A stretch of DNA of 64,000 bases, taken from Latrodectus hesperus (Eukaryota > Arthropoda > Arachnida > Araneae > Theridiidae). The stretch lies in NCBI GenBank assembly GCA_037975125.1, contig JAJQOW010000014.1:17042764-17106763 (forward strand), in the 5' to 3' direction. Below are positions 35,569 to 48,274 of this stretch, piece after piece. Position numbers and translations under genes: made by a program. Numbering within the stretch: the stretch's first letter is position 1; every line of letters starts with the position of its first letter. The notes beneath the pieces are model-generated. The model saw nothing but the letters and a program-made list of their open reading frames with translations, did not search any database and had not been told where the DNA came from.

Positions 35569-36480
35569 TACGAGGGTTACTCTGAAATTTTTGAGATACG
35601 CACAGACGAGAATTTACAAAATAAAAATAACAGTTTGATTTTAAAGTACAAAGTATTTTAACACAGAAGACGATTTTTTACTGACTTACTTCAACTTGTT
35701 TAGCGTGGAATAAATTTTAAACAGAAGAGAAAATGGAGTTGACGTTTCATTTTCATTCAACATTTTCGCGCTATGATTTTCTACGATTTCAAAGCAGGAT
35801 TAAATCAAGAAGAATGCGTTCAACGGTTGTAATTAGCATTTGGTGATGAATCTCCAGCTCGTGCTACGGTATTCAGATGGTTTAGAGAATTTAGAAGAGG
35901 TCGCAATTTTCTTCAGGATGAAGAACACACAGGAAGGCTGCCGTCGGCAGTAATCCCGGATAATGTGTCTGCCATACGAAAAAAGTTAATGGATGGTAAT
36001 CGCTGTACCTATCAAATGATACAGAAGGAACTTAACATTGGATCCGCAGCCATACACAAAATCAAATTACATATGAAAAAAGTAGTTTGCCGTTGGGTTC
36101 CCCATAATCTAACTGAGCATCAAAAAGAGGAGCGTGTCAGAATCAGTAAAGAAACTCTTGATATGCTGAATGATGGTGGCCACCGCATCATTTCTAACAT
36201 TGTAACAGGTGATGAAACGTACACACCGTCTTCTGACGTTCCAACACGTCAAGAAAGCAAAGTATGGGTCTTTGAAGATGATCCCACGCCGACAATGGTG
36301 AAAAAACAACGCGCACTGAAAAAAGTGATGTATGCCGTTTCCTTCAGAAGTACGGGATTGGTTAAAGCCATCAAGTTGGAAGGACAGAAGACAGTAACAG
36401 CAAACTGGTATACCACTAAATGTCCTCCAGAAATTCTACAAGAACTGAATGTTAGGAGACTAACGTTTTAATTGATGCAG
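35569..36480 (+). mobile_element. Truncated mariner element
   Basis: The left end TACGAGGGTTACTCTGAAAT looks like a mariner terminal repeat at a TA. About 170 bp later comes the transposase. The right terminal repeat is not found, and the coding region ends early, so the 3' half is deleted. Confidence 0.75.
35773..36471 (+). pseudogene. mariner transposase, N-terminal half with a nonsense codon
   Basis: Starts MIFYDFKAGLNQEECVQRL, then a TAA stop at 35830-35832 with the same frame continuing, so a single nonsense change. It keeps the helix-turn-helix region (ATVFRWFREFRRG), the linker motif WVPHNLTEHQ, and the first catalytic Asp in IVTGDETY. A few codons are missing around KIKLHMKK. The frame ends at NVRRLTF, before the second and third catalytic Asp. 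The bases just after it (TTGATGCAGAAAAATAA) resemble the normal protein's C-terminal codons, which suggests an internal deletion rather than simple truncation. Dead. Confidence 0.8.
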
Positions 36481-39400
36481 AAAAATAATCTTTCGTAGTC
36501 GCATTTTTTACAGGAAAAAAATTATATATTTGGTCAGGATTTCGTATGAAGGTAAGGTAAATTATAGGTCCTCTTCAATATTTACTTTTGACTATGATTT
36601 GGTATGGACACTTAACATTTTTTTCAAAAATATTCATAATTTCTTCTAATTGTTCTATTCCAAAAGTATTAGCATTTCTTCGAATTATTTTTTAGTGTCA
36701 ACAGTTTTGATTTGTTGAAGCAAAAAGTGACGATGTTATGATTTTCTTGGTTTAACGCTAATCATGACGTATAATTGTAGCATATTCCATTATAGTATGT
36801 AGTTTTTGATAAACTGAAAGACACCATTTATATTTGTATTGTTGTTTATCCATTTAGTTAACTTTCTTTATAACCTGATTAGCCTTTTCGAATGAATCCT
36901 ATGGTTAATTATGACTAGGTTTTTCATAAAACAGCTTGATATCTTTCCATAAAATTTATAATTGGTATATGGATATGACTTCATTGCTGAATTTTCTAAC
37001 ATGTTAAATATTACCTAACATTATCTAACTAGACAACAATTGCTAAAGTTACTTTATTCAAAGGTTACATTAAGATAAAATTAAATGGTCTTAATAAATC
37101 ATTATGAATTTATATTTACCATCCTTGCGTGACTAAAGATCTATCACATCAGTTTAACATGAGGAGTTCTAAATAAAAATCAATATTTAACTCAGAGTTG
37201 ACGGTTAATTTCACAATAGTTTCTTTCTCGGAATATATTCCATGATAATGTTTAGATAAATATAAATACATTACAACTTCTCTCAAATATAATGCCTTTG
37301 TATTTAATTTGAAAATCTTTAAAACATATACGTTTTTTTCGGTAGCTTAATTTGAGTAAATTTTAAATACTATACTAAATAATTAATCATTGGTAACATA
37401 ATACTGCATGTTTGTTTTTCTCTATTTTAAAAATTACAATTCTTTGCATTATTTATTTTTGAAATGTCAAAATGCTTCTGCTCATTTATAATCCAAAGGT
37501 GTTCTGCACTTAGTTTTAATGAAAATCATTTCTAAATGTATTTTAGAATACCGTTTTTGGGAAAAATAAAGTCTTCTAGATTATTTCCATGCAACTATTT
37601 TTAACTTTTCAAAAAAAGGATTACGATTTATGGTAATATTTATAAAATTCAAATATCGGATAAAAAAATTAAAATTTAAGAAAACGTTGCGCATGACATG
37701 AAAATTTACATAGGATTGGCAGATAATGTTCCAGACTATAACAAATATGTAACATAATTTTAGTCACAGCAGAATAAAGGATTCTCTTTCGAACTTCCAA
37801 TACATATATGTTCTTGCCGACACATACGAGAGTTAATTCGAACATATTAGGATATAATCAAACATTCACCCTTATACCACTATATTTGATGTGTTTGAAA
37901 TAGTAAAGGTTGACATTCTCTAATTTATAGGCCTTTCACAGTAACCAACACACTTATATAGATAGATAGATAATTGGGGATCAAGATAGATATTATATAG
38001 CTTAGAAAAATTGATAATCCTTTAAAATATAGAGATAAATATTTAAAAAAATGAGTTTTGAGAAATCACAACCATTTTTTAAAAAATTGTAATTTTAATA
38101 TTTATTTAAAGAATTTACTACTTTATTCTATCAAGTATTATTGTAGTTATCTTTGACTGTCAATATAAAATACTTTTGCAAATTGATAAATACATAAATA
38201 TGACCAAGCGTATCAAATTCCATCAGTAATATTGGCGAAATGTTCAAAGATATGAGCTAAAAAGTTCAAATTAACCCCAAAAATGTATAATTTTTAATCA
38301 CTGTTACATTTTATTATTATGCTTTTCAGATGAAATTTATGTAACGAATATTGGATTTAAAGAAACTTAAAAATTTTCTTTTAAATCTTTCCAATTAAAA
38401 TAGCCATGATAGAGCTATATTATAATTTTTGTTCTGATTTGTACTTCACTTTCTCTCAGATCGAATTTCAAGACGAATCGCGAGTATAAGGATAAATCTA
38501 GATTGGGTCTACATTTCTTTGAATCGTATTCAAGTGACCTCACACACACACACACACAGTTGCTTTTTAACTTATATTCAAAACATCTCAAGTAATCTAT
38601 TGTACCGCTTGAGCAAAACAATAAATTTAATGTGAAGTAGAAAATCCAATCTGATGTAAAAACTAGTTGTGATAGTTTAATTTGCATAGATTTATTTCTG
38701 ATGACAGGGAATCGGTATAGAATAAATTGTTGTAACATCAAATCTAGAATAGACAGTAAGAACATGCTTCATGTTTTCAATACTTGCTTATTTTTACGGT
38801 GGGCAATGTCGGAATATTGCCAAACTTCCAACAGATTATGATTATTGTTCGCAGATTCTGAGATTGACTTTACTTGAGCATTAGCCTTTAACTTTTTCAA
38901 ACTGTATTCGATACATAAAATGTATAACAAAAGATTTAAAATCTTAATAAGCCATACCTCATTCCCCCTCCCTTTTTTGGAAATAATTGAACATTGACTA
39001 AAATGGTCTCATGAAATCGTAAATGGCCAATTAAATGACGTCACTACTTCAGATTTTATTTGTTACATTTTTGCAACTTATTGTACAAATAGACAAATAT
39101 TGTATATTGTTATGAGAGGAAGAAATTAAAATTAATCATGTTTGTAAAATAATTAGTCAAAACAGAATATTAAATGACTTCCTCAGAGTTTTTTAAATGT
39201 ATTGTTATAGTACAAAATGTGAATATAGTACACTGAATATGAGATTAGTAAATGATTCCCATGCGATACAATTTTGTTCCTTTATTTAAATGTGATATCC
39301 ATAACAAGACCTCTCTAAATTCATCTAAATTTTTACAAAAATGTTGTCATTTACATTATTGAGATTCAGTATTACAAACTAGTAGATGGTCTCTGTTTAG

Positions 39401-40639
39401 TGAACATTACAATAGATATTTCTTTAAAGTTGCTCTATGCTTGGCTAATTAATAACAATCTTATTCACATTATTGATTTAAGCAACAAATTTAAGGTATT
39501 TTTTTAATATACATTATTTTCTAATATACATTTTGATTAAATGTTGGAGTTTATTCCTTTTTATTATATACTAAATTTAGCAAGTAATTTTAGTTATATT
39601 TTCAATGTATTAAGTTTCAGTAACCTGCTGGTCGTGTATGAATGTTAACTAAACCACGATAAAATAACTAATTCACTACTTAAGGTCTAGGATGGAGTTG
39701 TGTACTTTTTTCCAAAATTAGACAATTAGCCCTAATTCATAAAATATATTTTAAATCACTTTAAAGAAATTGCAGGTATAAAAGTTATAATATATCCGAC
39801 CTAATTATCAATTAATTCAAATGTAAATTATTTCAGGCACATTTCTGGTTCAAATTCTTTGAATTATTATACTATGTAGCTACCGAGTTTTCTTTGTAAC
39901 ATAAAAAGACCGATACACCAAAAATAGATTTATTCAAATCGAATTTAACAGCATCATATTTTTTAATTTTAACCAACAACATTTAAAAAAAGGAATTGAT
40001 AAAGGCGAAAGAAAGTCATAGTGAACATATAACAAATTATATATAACAGATATATGTGATTATATAAATGTGAATACATATAACAAATTATGTGAATAAA
40101 AGTAAACATATAACAAATTAATGTACAGGGTTTGCATAAATGTTTCATTTGTTTTGAAAAGGTTATATTTTCAAAAATATTACACGTTTATGCATGACAG
40201 ATATACGAAAGGAACTACAAACTCACCAAGTTTGTAAACCATATACAAATGTTTATTATGTTTCACATTTAGTGATACGACATATGTCCAGACGATAATC
40301 AAACTCGTTCCAAACATTTTATAGCAAATAACTGGTGTCCTTGAATTGCGAATACCGCTACAAAATGCTTTGTTTACAAAGTGATTTTTGTCCATACTCT
40401 CTTCTGAAAGAGCATTGTACGGTTACAACATTGGAATGACTAGTATAGTCAAGGGTACAAAACCTTTTCTTGCTTACCATATTTTCTACCAGTACTAACC
40501 TCGTGATAACTCACGTTATCTCAAATATAATGGATTCTTTCTGCCATTAGGAGTACAAATTTTAAAGTTTGTGGTTTCTTTCATATATTTAGAATGCACT
40601 GTAAAAAACATGTGCAGAATAAGATTTATACATAAAACA
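36481..40639. other. 4.2 kb AT-rich region, no gene recognised
   Basis: No domain-bearing ORF. A short (CA)9 run lies at about 38534-38552, and 40020-40120 contains three loose copies of CATATAACAAATTA. Otherwise nothing to report. Confidence 0.55.
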
Positions 40640-41186
40640 ACAATTACTTTCATTTTATTGATTGCATTTCACCAAACAATTTAAAGGTCAAACCGTGTCT
40701 TTAAATTTTTTGAATCAACTGCCTGATATTTTGAAATCTTTTGTTCACTTCATAGCAAAGCAGTTGGATTTTTCTTTAATGATATTACCATCAACAGAAA
40801 TGTTCATTACTCTCACTGCTCTCTGCCAAACAAGCAAAGCTTTTTCCAGTTAATGATGTTTTGCTTCTCTAAAATATTTTCTAGAGGAAGGTCAGTGATT
40901 ACGTTCACTAATACCATTTCCTTTTTTAGATTTTTTTTTCGAGTTTTTAAAATTATCAAGAGCCTGTTCTTTGGAATTTCATACTTTTTTTAGGCAATCT
41001 TTGTCTTTGATATTTTTTCGTCTACTTTCAGAATTTTCTTTTTTTTTTTACTTCAGTTGATAAACACATTCGTTTTTCAACTGTAACAATCTCAATGGAA
41101 TCGTTTGAATCTCTCTCGATAAACAAACCTTCATAAATTGAGTTTTTCATATGAAACAAAGCCAATTATAGAACAGAATCAAGAGG
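40640..41186 (-). pseudogene. Tigger DNA-binding domain, copy 2 plus CENP-B helix
   Basis: 40967-41186 duplicates the segment at 45817-46036. Further downstream on the minus strand KALLVWQRAV and then NISVDGNIIKEKS are readable. These are the second (CENP-B/Tc5-like) DNA-binding domain of Tigger transposases, followed by an interrupted FKISG stretch. Frameshifts and stops are frequent. The catalytic core is absent. Confidence 0.6.
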
Positions 41187-41191
41187 CTGTT

Positions 41192-41375
41192 TGTAGTGTA
41201 TTTTATAGTAATGCTCATTGAAGCAGCCGGAATGTAATAATTATTTTATTCGAAAAAGGGACGACACAACTATACACACATACAAGTATTGACATTATCG
41301 AATTGTTCTGTTTGTAAGCATTCTTTTAGTCTCGAACTCAGAGTGTTCTTACTTTCGTTTTTAAGAATACTACAT
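41192..41375 (-). repeat. 3' LTR of older gypsy element
   Basis: 184 bp, with minus-strand 5' end TGTAGTATTC and 3' end ACACTACA. Paired with 45631-45816. Confidence 0.92.
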
Positions 41376-41390
41376 TCTCCCACACTTAAA

Positions 41391-44300
41391 TTATGTAGTC
41401 CGATAGATAACGTGGTGGTTGTCATATTCTTGCTGACCTTCGAATAGGAGGACTTCGTGAAGCACCGGAACCATTAGAAACACCAGATACTGGCTTACCA
41501 TAATTCTTCGCAACTCGAACTTCTGATGGCATGCGGTCGAAATGATTTCCAGTAGGAAGCGATTTCTTCGGATAGATAACATCAGGCTTTGGGGAAAAAG
41601 TAACTCTTGGAATTTTAGGAACCTCATTTTTCCTCAATTGATTTATGTGTCTTTTTATAATTTTCCCGCCAGTGTGTTCCCGCAGCGCCAAATTAAATAG
41701 TGTAATTTACCAGTTCGTTGTTTAACGATGCAAAATTTCCATGATAGCTTATTGTTGGCATAAGTACGTGATTGTATACGATCTCCCACACTTAAAATTT
41801 TATGATTTGGAATAGTGGGTGAAGTATATGTGTATTTGAATCTCTTACTACTTGGTGGACGTAATAAATCTGGTTTAATTCAAATTTGGCGTCCAAGATA
41901 CAATTCTGAAGGAGTTTTTTCGGATTGTAATGGAGTTGCTCGATAACGAAATAAAACTTCTTATCTTCTCGGGTATTGAGTTCTTTTCATTGGACATTGA
42001 CTTTAATTTTTATTTAAGGGTTTTTACGTTACGTTCAGCTAACCCGTTAGTTGCAGGATGACCTGGAGCTATTGTCTTATGAATAATTCCATTTTCGTTG
42101 CAAAATTCTGTAAATTCGGTACATGTAAATATAGATGCGTTGTCAGATACAAGGACTTGAGGGAATCCATGCACACTGAAAATATCCTTCAATAATCTTA
42201 TTGTTGAAATAACTGATGGAGAGCTTTGTTGAATTTTAACTTCAGGCCATTTTGATCTTGCATCCATCAAAAAATGATATCCCAAAAAAAGGCCCAGTGT
42301 AGTCAATGTGCATTTGTTCAAAATTAGATGACGCCTCTTTCCAATGATGATTTGATATTTTTACAGGATGATCTTTTACTCCTGCACAACTTCTACATTC
42401 TCGAACTAATTGCTCTACATCGCGATCGATGTTTTTCCAATAGCAGTATCTTCGGACTAGATTCTTCATTTTAACTTTTCCTAAATGTGTGTGATGAAGT
42501 TCTTTTAATATCCCTGTTCGAAGTTATTCAGGAATGTACACGCGATGTCGTTTAAAAATTACTCCATCTTGTAATGAATATTCATAATCATATTTGTTAC
42601 CTGATAAAAAGTTCTTGTTTTAAAACTGACAATTCTGGATCTTCCTCAGTCTCTTTAGAAATTGTCTCAAACGTAATGGAAGAAGTTGTAATTGGTTAAC
42701 AGTCTGGCAGTGAATAATATCATCGTCTTGTAAGATATTTGGATCTTTAGGTTTTAGTGATGCTCTTGAGAGATAATCGACATTCTGATTTTCTTCACTT
42801 TTTCTATGTTGGACTTAATAATTATATTCACCAAGAAATGCTGCATATCTTAGTAATCGGGATGATGTCATAGAAGGAATTTTACTATTATGATGAAAAA
42901 TTCTATATAACGAGCGGTTATCAGTTATTAGTGTAAATTCTCTACCATAGATGTAGTTATGAAATTTTTGATTGTAAATTTGATGGCTAATGCTTTACGA
43001 TCTAGTTGACTGTAATTTTGTTCAGAACTTGTTAGGGATCTAGATGTAAAGGCTACTGGTTTCTCGATACCATTTACTATGTGGGATAAAACTCCAGCGA
43101 TGCCTGTTGGGCTGGCGTCACAAGCAACTACAATGGGTAAATTTGGATTGTATGGCATCAAAATCCTATCGCTAGAAATCTCACTTTTCAATTTAAGGAA
43201 GGCAGATTCACAGTTAGAAGACCAGAGGAATTTTTTATTTTTCTTTAGAAGTTGTCTGAAAGGATAAGTCAGAGATGATGCATTTGGGAGAAATGTAGAA
43301 TAATAGGTAACCATTCCTAAGAAACGTTTCAATTCTTCGATATTTTTCGGTCGCGGAGCATGAATAATGGCTTCTGCTTTATTTGGGCATTTTGATATTT
43401 CGTTTTGTTGGATTACATAGCCTAAATATGAAATTTTGTCTTTGAAAAAATGACATTTTGAACTATTTACATGCATATTGAATTTTAGAAGACGTCTCAA
43501 GCATTCGATCAGATGATCATGGCATTCTGAAAAATTTCTCCATTTACTATAATATCGTCAAAGTATGTAGATACACCTGGTAGACCCATTAATATTCGAT
43601 CTAATATTCTGTGAAATTCACTAGGAAAAAATTTGATGCCAAAAGATAAACGATTTATTTGAAAAGTTCCTTGATGAGTAGATGTAGTTTGGATTACCTT
43701 GCTTTCGTCATCAACCATTACGTGTAAACATGCTTTGAATAAGTCTAGAGTACAGAAAAATTTAGAGTTCCGAAGATTATTCAGTATTTCATCTATCTTA
43801 GGGATTGGATAATGTGCACCTTAAAGTTGAGGGTTTAATGCTACTTTATAGTCAATACATAATCGAACACTACCATCAGGCTTGGGTATAACAACAATAG
43901 GCGAACCCCAGTCGCTACAATCGACTTTAGTAATTATCTGATCTTGCTCAAGTATTTTAAGTTCTTCGTCAACTTTCTCGCGTAAGGTAAAAGGTACTTC
44001 TCTAGATTTAAAAAATACAGCTTTCGAATTTTCTCGGAGTTTTAATGAGCCCGTAAAATTAGGTATTTTTCCCACTTTTTGTTCAAACACAGTAGGAAAT
44101 CGTTTCATAATGTCATCAATAATATTAGAAATATTGACAGTATTTAATTGAATTTCTTCAGGTTTATCACACTTATCGGTATCAGATAAATTTATTTTTA
44201 AATGTCGAATCCATGTTCTTCCTAACACTGGTGTAAACATATCTGGAAATCTATACAAAGTTTCTGTACTTGTGAGATTTTTATATTTGACTAAAACTTT

Positions 44301-44469
44301 GACAAAACCTAATGGTTCGAAAATTCCGTGAGTGTAAGATGGAAACTTCACGTCTGTAAGTTGTAAAACTTTTTGTTAAATTCAGTAAATCGAAAGCTTG
44401 TTTGGGTAAAAGTGAAAATCCTGCGCCGGAATCGACTTTAAATTTTTGTATTTTCCCATCTATCTGCAC
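41391..44469 (-). pseudogene. gypsy Pol (protease, RT, RNase H, integrase), broken
   Basis: In order on the minus strand: protease with the DSGAG active-site motif (44469-44281); RT N-part with SDWGSPIVVIPKPDG (44351-43821); RT catalytic YFDD in VSTYFDDIIV (43718-43509); RT thumb and RNase H with FLGMVTYYSTFLPNAS and VVACDASPTGIAGVLSH (43500-42928); integrase zinc-finger cysteines CRSC and first Asp in MHIDYTG (42469-42242); integrase LVSDNAS and GLAERN with the other two acidic residues (42321-42010); C-terminal tail with HINQLRKNEVPKIP (41691-41391). At least six frame breaks or stops. The catalytic residues are largely preserved, so decay is mainly by indels and stops. Confidence 0.88.
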
Positions 44470-44474
44470 ATTAA

Positions 44475-45596
44475 CCCAGAATTTTTCAGAGTCAGTTGTA
44501 AATTTGAAAATATCAACAACTTTAGTCCTATTAGAAAAAATATTGTCTGCATCAATATCTGTAACATATTAATCTTTTTCAACAGATTGAATTTTACTAC
44601 CTTTTTATTTTTCAGCAGTGTTGATAAACAGACTTTTTGAAAGGGTCCCTTTCGCTTACAAAGTGTACAGAATAATTTTGTTATGTCAGCACGACATTCT
44701 CGAGAAAGGTGATTTGAACGTCCGCATCGTAAGCATGTATTGTAAATACCAAGTTCACGAAAATTTAGTGTTGATGAAAATCTATGTCGAGAATTTGACC
44801 TGTTTCGTTTTTGAGAAAAATCTAGCTTTGTAACATTTGACTGATTTGTTTTAAAAATACTTCGAGTTCTTAAAATTTTATTAACTTCGTCTGATTTTCC
44901 ACTAAAATTGTGTTTCAATAATTCACGGTTATTTATTTTCGAAGCTTCTAAAGCTAAAGCTTGTTCAACAGCTACATCAAATGTTATATCTGAAACCATT
45001 GAAAGTTTCTCTCGAATAAAGTCATATTTTAATCCTCTAATAATCAGTGCTCTCAAAAATAATTTAGCAACAGATTTTTCACATTCACAATTAAAATCAC
45101 AAGTAGAAGTAAATTTTCGAAGTGCAGCAATATAATTAGAAACACCTTCGTTTTCATTTTGAAAACGAGATAGAAATCTGTGTTGTTCAATAATAACATT
45201 AGACTGAGGACATAAATGCTTTTCAAGAACAAAAATTATTTCATCAATCGATAAATCATTCGGAATTTTAGGTGCAATTAAAGAATACAAGAGATTATAA
45301 TGTTCAGATCCAATGCAGTTCAGTAGTATTTTAACACACAAATCTTTATCTTCGAAAACGTTTTTGATTTTTAATAATTTTGAAATCTTCGTTTATATTG
45401 CAAAAATGTTTCTGTTAAAGAATTAAAACATTCGAAATTTGATAAAAATGTTATCGTACCTTTTCCTTGATGATCTGGAGTGTCCTTACTTCATTCTTGT
45501 TTCAAAATAAGATCTGCAAGTCGATCATTACTTCTTGTTTCTTTAATAATCTTCTATATAAATCTTTAATAAAGTTGAAAATTGTTCTGCATCCAT
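44475..45596 (-). pseudogene. gypsy Gag with zinc knuckles, broken
   Basis: The presumed start at 45594-45596 follows the primer site and reads MDAEQFSTLLKIY before frame breaks. The main open piece (from 45341) covers a Gag core with SRFQNENEGVSNYIAALRKF and the zinc knuckle CLRCGRSNHLSRECR at about residues 202-216, then a second cysteine cluster CTLCKRKG. It packages element RNA in the normal family. Not functional here. Confidence 0.8.
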
Positions 45597-45611
45597 GATA
45601 TTTTTTTGTTT

Positions 45612-45624
45612 ATCCTCGTCGCCA
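45612..45624 (-). other. Primer-binding site, tRNA-Ser(GCT) type
   Basis: Minus strand TGGCGACGAGGAT, six bases inside the 5' LTR. It is a 13-base perfect complement of ATCCTCGTCG plus CCA, the 3' end of animal tRNA-Ser(GCT). Confidence 0.8.
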
Positions 45625-45630
45625 ATTCAT

Positions 45631-45816
45631 TGTAGTGTATTTTATAGTAATGTTCATTGAAGCAGCCGGAATGTAATAATTATTTTATTCAAAAAAGGGA
45701 CGACACAATTATACACACATACAAGTATTGACATTATCGAATTGTTCTGTTTGTAAACATTCTTATAGTCTCGAACTCAGAGTATTCTTCTTACTTTCGT
45801 TTTTAAGAATACAACA
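45631..45816 (-). repeat. 5' LTR of older gypsy element
   Basis: 186 bp, paired with 41192-41375. It carries one three-base difference (TTC) in an otherwise colinear alignment. Confidence 0.92.
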
Positions 45817-46036
45817 CTGTTCTTTGGAATTTCATATTCTTTTTAGGCAATTTTTGTCATTGTTATTTTTTCGATTACTTTTAGAATTTTCCTTTTTATT
45901 ACTTCAGGTGATAAACACATTCGTTTTTCAACTGCGACAAATCTTCAACGGAATCGTCTCAATCTCTCTCGATAAACAAACCTTCATAAATTGTGTTTTT
46001 CCAATGAAATGAAACCAGTTACAGAACAAGAGAACA
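45817..46036 (-). pseudogene. Tigger DNA-binding domain start, copy 1
   Basis: Minus strand reads KRMCLSPEVIKRKILKVIEK, later KEYEIPKNS. This is the psq/CENP-B-type helix-turn-helix that opens pogo-family transposases, with one internal stop. It matches copy 2 at 40967-41186 along its length with roughly a tenth of positions different. Confidence 0.65.
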
Positions 46037-46761
46037 CAAGATTTTTGAATAGTGTTTCTTTTTTCCTATGTTTTAACGTACAGGAAGGAAAGAAGGATTT
46101 TTTCCCTTTTTCCGTGTCCTTACGAACGGGAAACACAGAACTTGAATTCGGCACCACAATTCTTTCCCGTCAAATGTCTGATACTCATGTGTTATTGTTC
46201 TATACCTATGTGTTCTTGTTCTATACCCATGTGTTCTCGATTATTTTCCCACAATGCTTGGAATGCTTGCACGTGTCCCTTCATTGTTTGAGAAGGAATC
46301 AAGTTTTCAGGCATGATATAAAAAGGAATCAAATAAAAAATTTACGAAAAAGGTATCCGATCATAAAAAATTAAAAAAGCAAAAAAGAAAACTGTTTGTC
46401 AGAATCAAAAGTTCACAAAGAAGAGATTTTTCAAAATTTTAATTCGTAAACGGGAGTTAAAATTATCATTGTGTCTGTGGGGTCAGCGTAGGAACTAGCC
46501 ACTTGTTCATAAATTAGAGGTTCGTAAAATCGAGTATCTGCTGTACTTTTGAAAATAACACTTTTTCTACACAAATATTATTATGCTATCCATGAACTGT
46601 TAAGTTAGTTAAAGTAAAATAAACGTCTGATAAAAACAAGGAAACTATGACTCAAATTAATGCTTATTAGCTTTTTCTAATTTAAGAGGAGCAAAATTTA
46701 AAGTCTGTATTACATCCTTATGGTTTCGCACTCTTAATAGAAATTACATTTCAAATTATTA
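46037..46761. other. Tigger 5' untranslated region and spacer
   Basis: 46037-46543 belongs to the Tigger-like element. It contains three loose copies of TTCTATACC.ATGTGTTCT (46190-46240). 46546-46761 is AT-rich and unassigned. The plus-strand ORFs at 45991-46374 have no domain. Confidence 0.5.
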
Positions 46762-47515
46762 GGTTGGGGAATAAGTTCGTAGCGTTTTTACCAAAGAATT
46801 TTATTTAAAAAAACAATAATTATATCAATAAGTTAATCAATTATATATTCGCCGTTGCTGTTTACAACCTCTTCCCACCTCTCGACCAATTTATTGATGA
46901 CGTTTCATCAAAAATCGCCTGGTCGGGTGTCAAAGAAGTTGTTGAGCCAGTTTTTAAGGACCTCTTGGTGCATAGGGAAATTCTCGAAAAAATGCCACAG
47001 TCAACAAGGAGCTCTACATTGCCCAGCTACACCGCGTGAATGAGGCTATTCGACTGAAAAGACCTGATCGACTTGGTCAAACCATACTCCTTCACGACAA
47101 AGCCAGGGTCCATGTTGCACAAGTCGTCAAAGCCGCACTCCATGAGCTAGAATAGGAGGTCTTTCAGCATCCGCCATATTCTCCGGACCTTGCGCCGACC
47201 GATTACCATCTTTTCCACTCCTTGTCAAACCATATGAAAGGCGTTACCTTCGATAACAAAGAGGTCTTTAAAAAAACTGGCTCAACAACTTCTTTGACAC
47301 CAGACCAGGCGGTTTTTGGTGTAACGGCAACAACAAATTGGTCGTGAGGTGGAAAGAGGTTGTAAACAGCAACTGCGAATATATGATTGATTAACTTATC
47401 GATATAATTATTGTTTTTTGTTTAAATTTTTGTAAAATTTTTATTATACCAAAGACATAAAATTTGTAAAATTTTATGTCTTTGGTAAAAACGCCATGAA
47501 CTTATTCCCTCAACC
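46762..47515 (+). mobile_element. Fold-back mariner: 5' half replaced by inverted 3' end
   Basis: TA-flanked element with ends GGTTGGGGAATAAGTTCGTA and its inverse. A normal mariner shares only about 30 bp between ends, but here about 210 bp at the left (46762-46975) is the reverse complement of about 240 bp at the right (47275-47515). The shared part includes CTTCTTTGACACC and GTTTACAACCTCTT. Between the arms sits the C-terminal half of a mariner transposase. The right arm has an extra 39-bp perfect hairpin (47448-47486) that the left arm lacks. Confidence 0.8.
46976..47280 (+). pseudogene. mariner transposase, catalytic C-terminal remnant
   Basis: Readable: ILLHDKARVH with the second catalytic Asp, then a stop, then PPYSPDLAPTDYHLF with the third Asp. 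The first catalytic Asp and the DNA-binding domain are absent. Stops and frame changes interrupt what remains. Confidence 0.75.
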
Positions 47516-48274
47516 TAATAATGATGTATTCGCCATCTATTCCAAGTTTAAGAAATTTTTCAATTACAGATGAGAAATGTTAACTATATCAAAATGATAT
47601 ATTGTAATACACGACAGTGAAACAAATTAGAATAATTTAATTATTCTGTGTAAATTTATTCTGCCCTACTGGCATCTGTGCAATGCAAAAGTGAAGTGTC
47701 TTCTTTATGCTGTATAATAATTTCCTAATATCTCTATTTTTGCTAATCATGTTAATCAAATCATCTTAATAATAATAAATCAAATTCTAAATAAGTTTAC
47801 ATTGAGCAGGTTTTTATTTCTTTATTAAACACAGGACATACTTAAGCAGGACAAGACATGGAACAAAAAACATCAACATCGCTCGGCGCCGAATCTTATT
47901 CTGATGTAAACACATATATTCGTATGGTGCGCCATCTATAGACATATAATTGCAACTTGCTGTTCAAGAGTGATAGAGATCGATTTCGAGAATTTTAACT
48001 CGTGATCCTAGTATTAGACCTTGGCCATACCTGCAAGAAATACTTGAATAAACCAGTTATTGAAAATTTCTGAGATCTTTTGACTTATTCATTATGAAAT
48101 TATGGAAGCCAAACTAGGTTTTCGTGAATTCCGATTATAAACTCTAATATTGCTCTACACAGCAATGAAAACTCAAGAGTGATCATTAGAAAACACTTTT
48201 TTGTATGATGCTTTTATTTCAATTGTTTTCCTTTTCTAATGTCCGACTGCACTTCAGAATTTAATCAGATTCAG
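47516..48274. other. Spacer, nothing recognised
   Basis: AT-rich with a more complex patch at about 47830-48060 (CGCTCGGCGCCGAATC, GGTGCGCCATCTATAG) that may be an old transposon end. No readable domain. Confidence 0.45.

Larger units (their letters stand above)
41192..45816 (-). mobile_element. Older full-length Ty3/gypsy element
   Basis: Short LTRs at 41192-41375 and 45631-45816 in the same orientation. CTGTT target duplication at 41187-41191 and 45817-45821, tRNA-Ser-type primer site, AAGTGTGGGAGAA purine tract. Gag, protease, RT, RNase H and integrase relics appear in the standard Ty3/gypsy order. The LTRs differ at about six or seven bases plus a small indel, so it is clearly older than the element at 28344-32498. 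Every coding domain is interrupted. Confidence 0.92.
40640..46543 (-). mobile_element. Tigger/pogo-like element, interrupted by a gypsy insertion
   Basis: On the minus strand the 5' end begins TA then CAGCAGATACTCGATTTTAC at 46543, a pogo/Tigger-type terminus. It is followed by an untranslated region and, at 46036-45817, the first part of a CENP-B-like DNA-binding domain. A gypsy element (41192-45816) intervenes. The Tigger sequence resumes at 41186, repeats the same 220 bp, and continues to about 40640. The DDE catalytic domain and the other terminus are missing. Confidence 0.65.

Noticed and set aside
43079..45135. Plus-strand ORFs across the older gypsy element
   Set aside because: Antisense of gag and pol relics.
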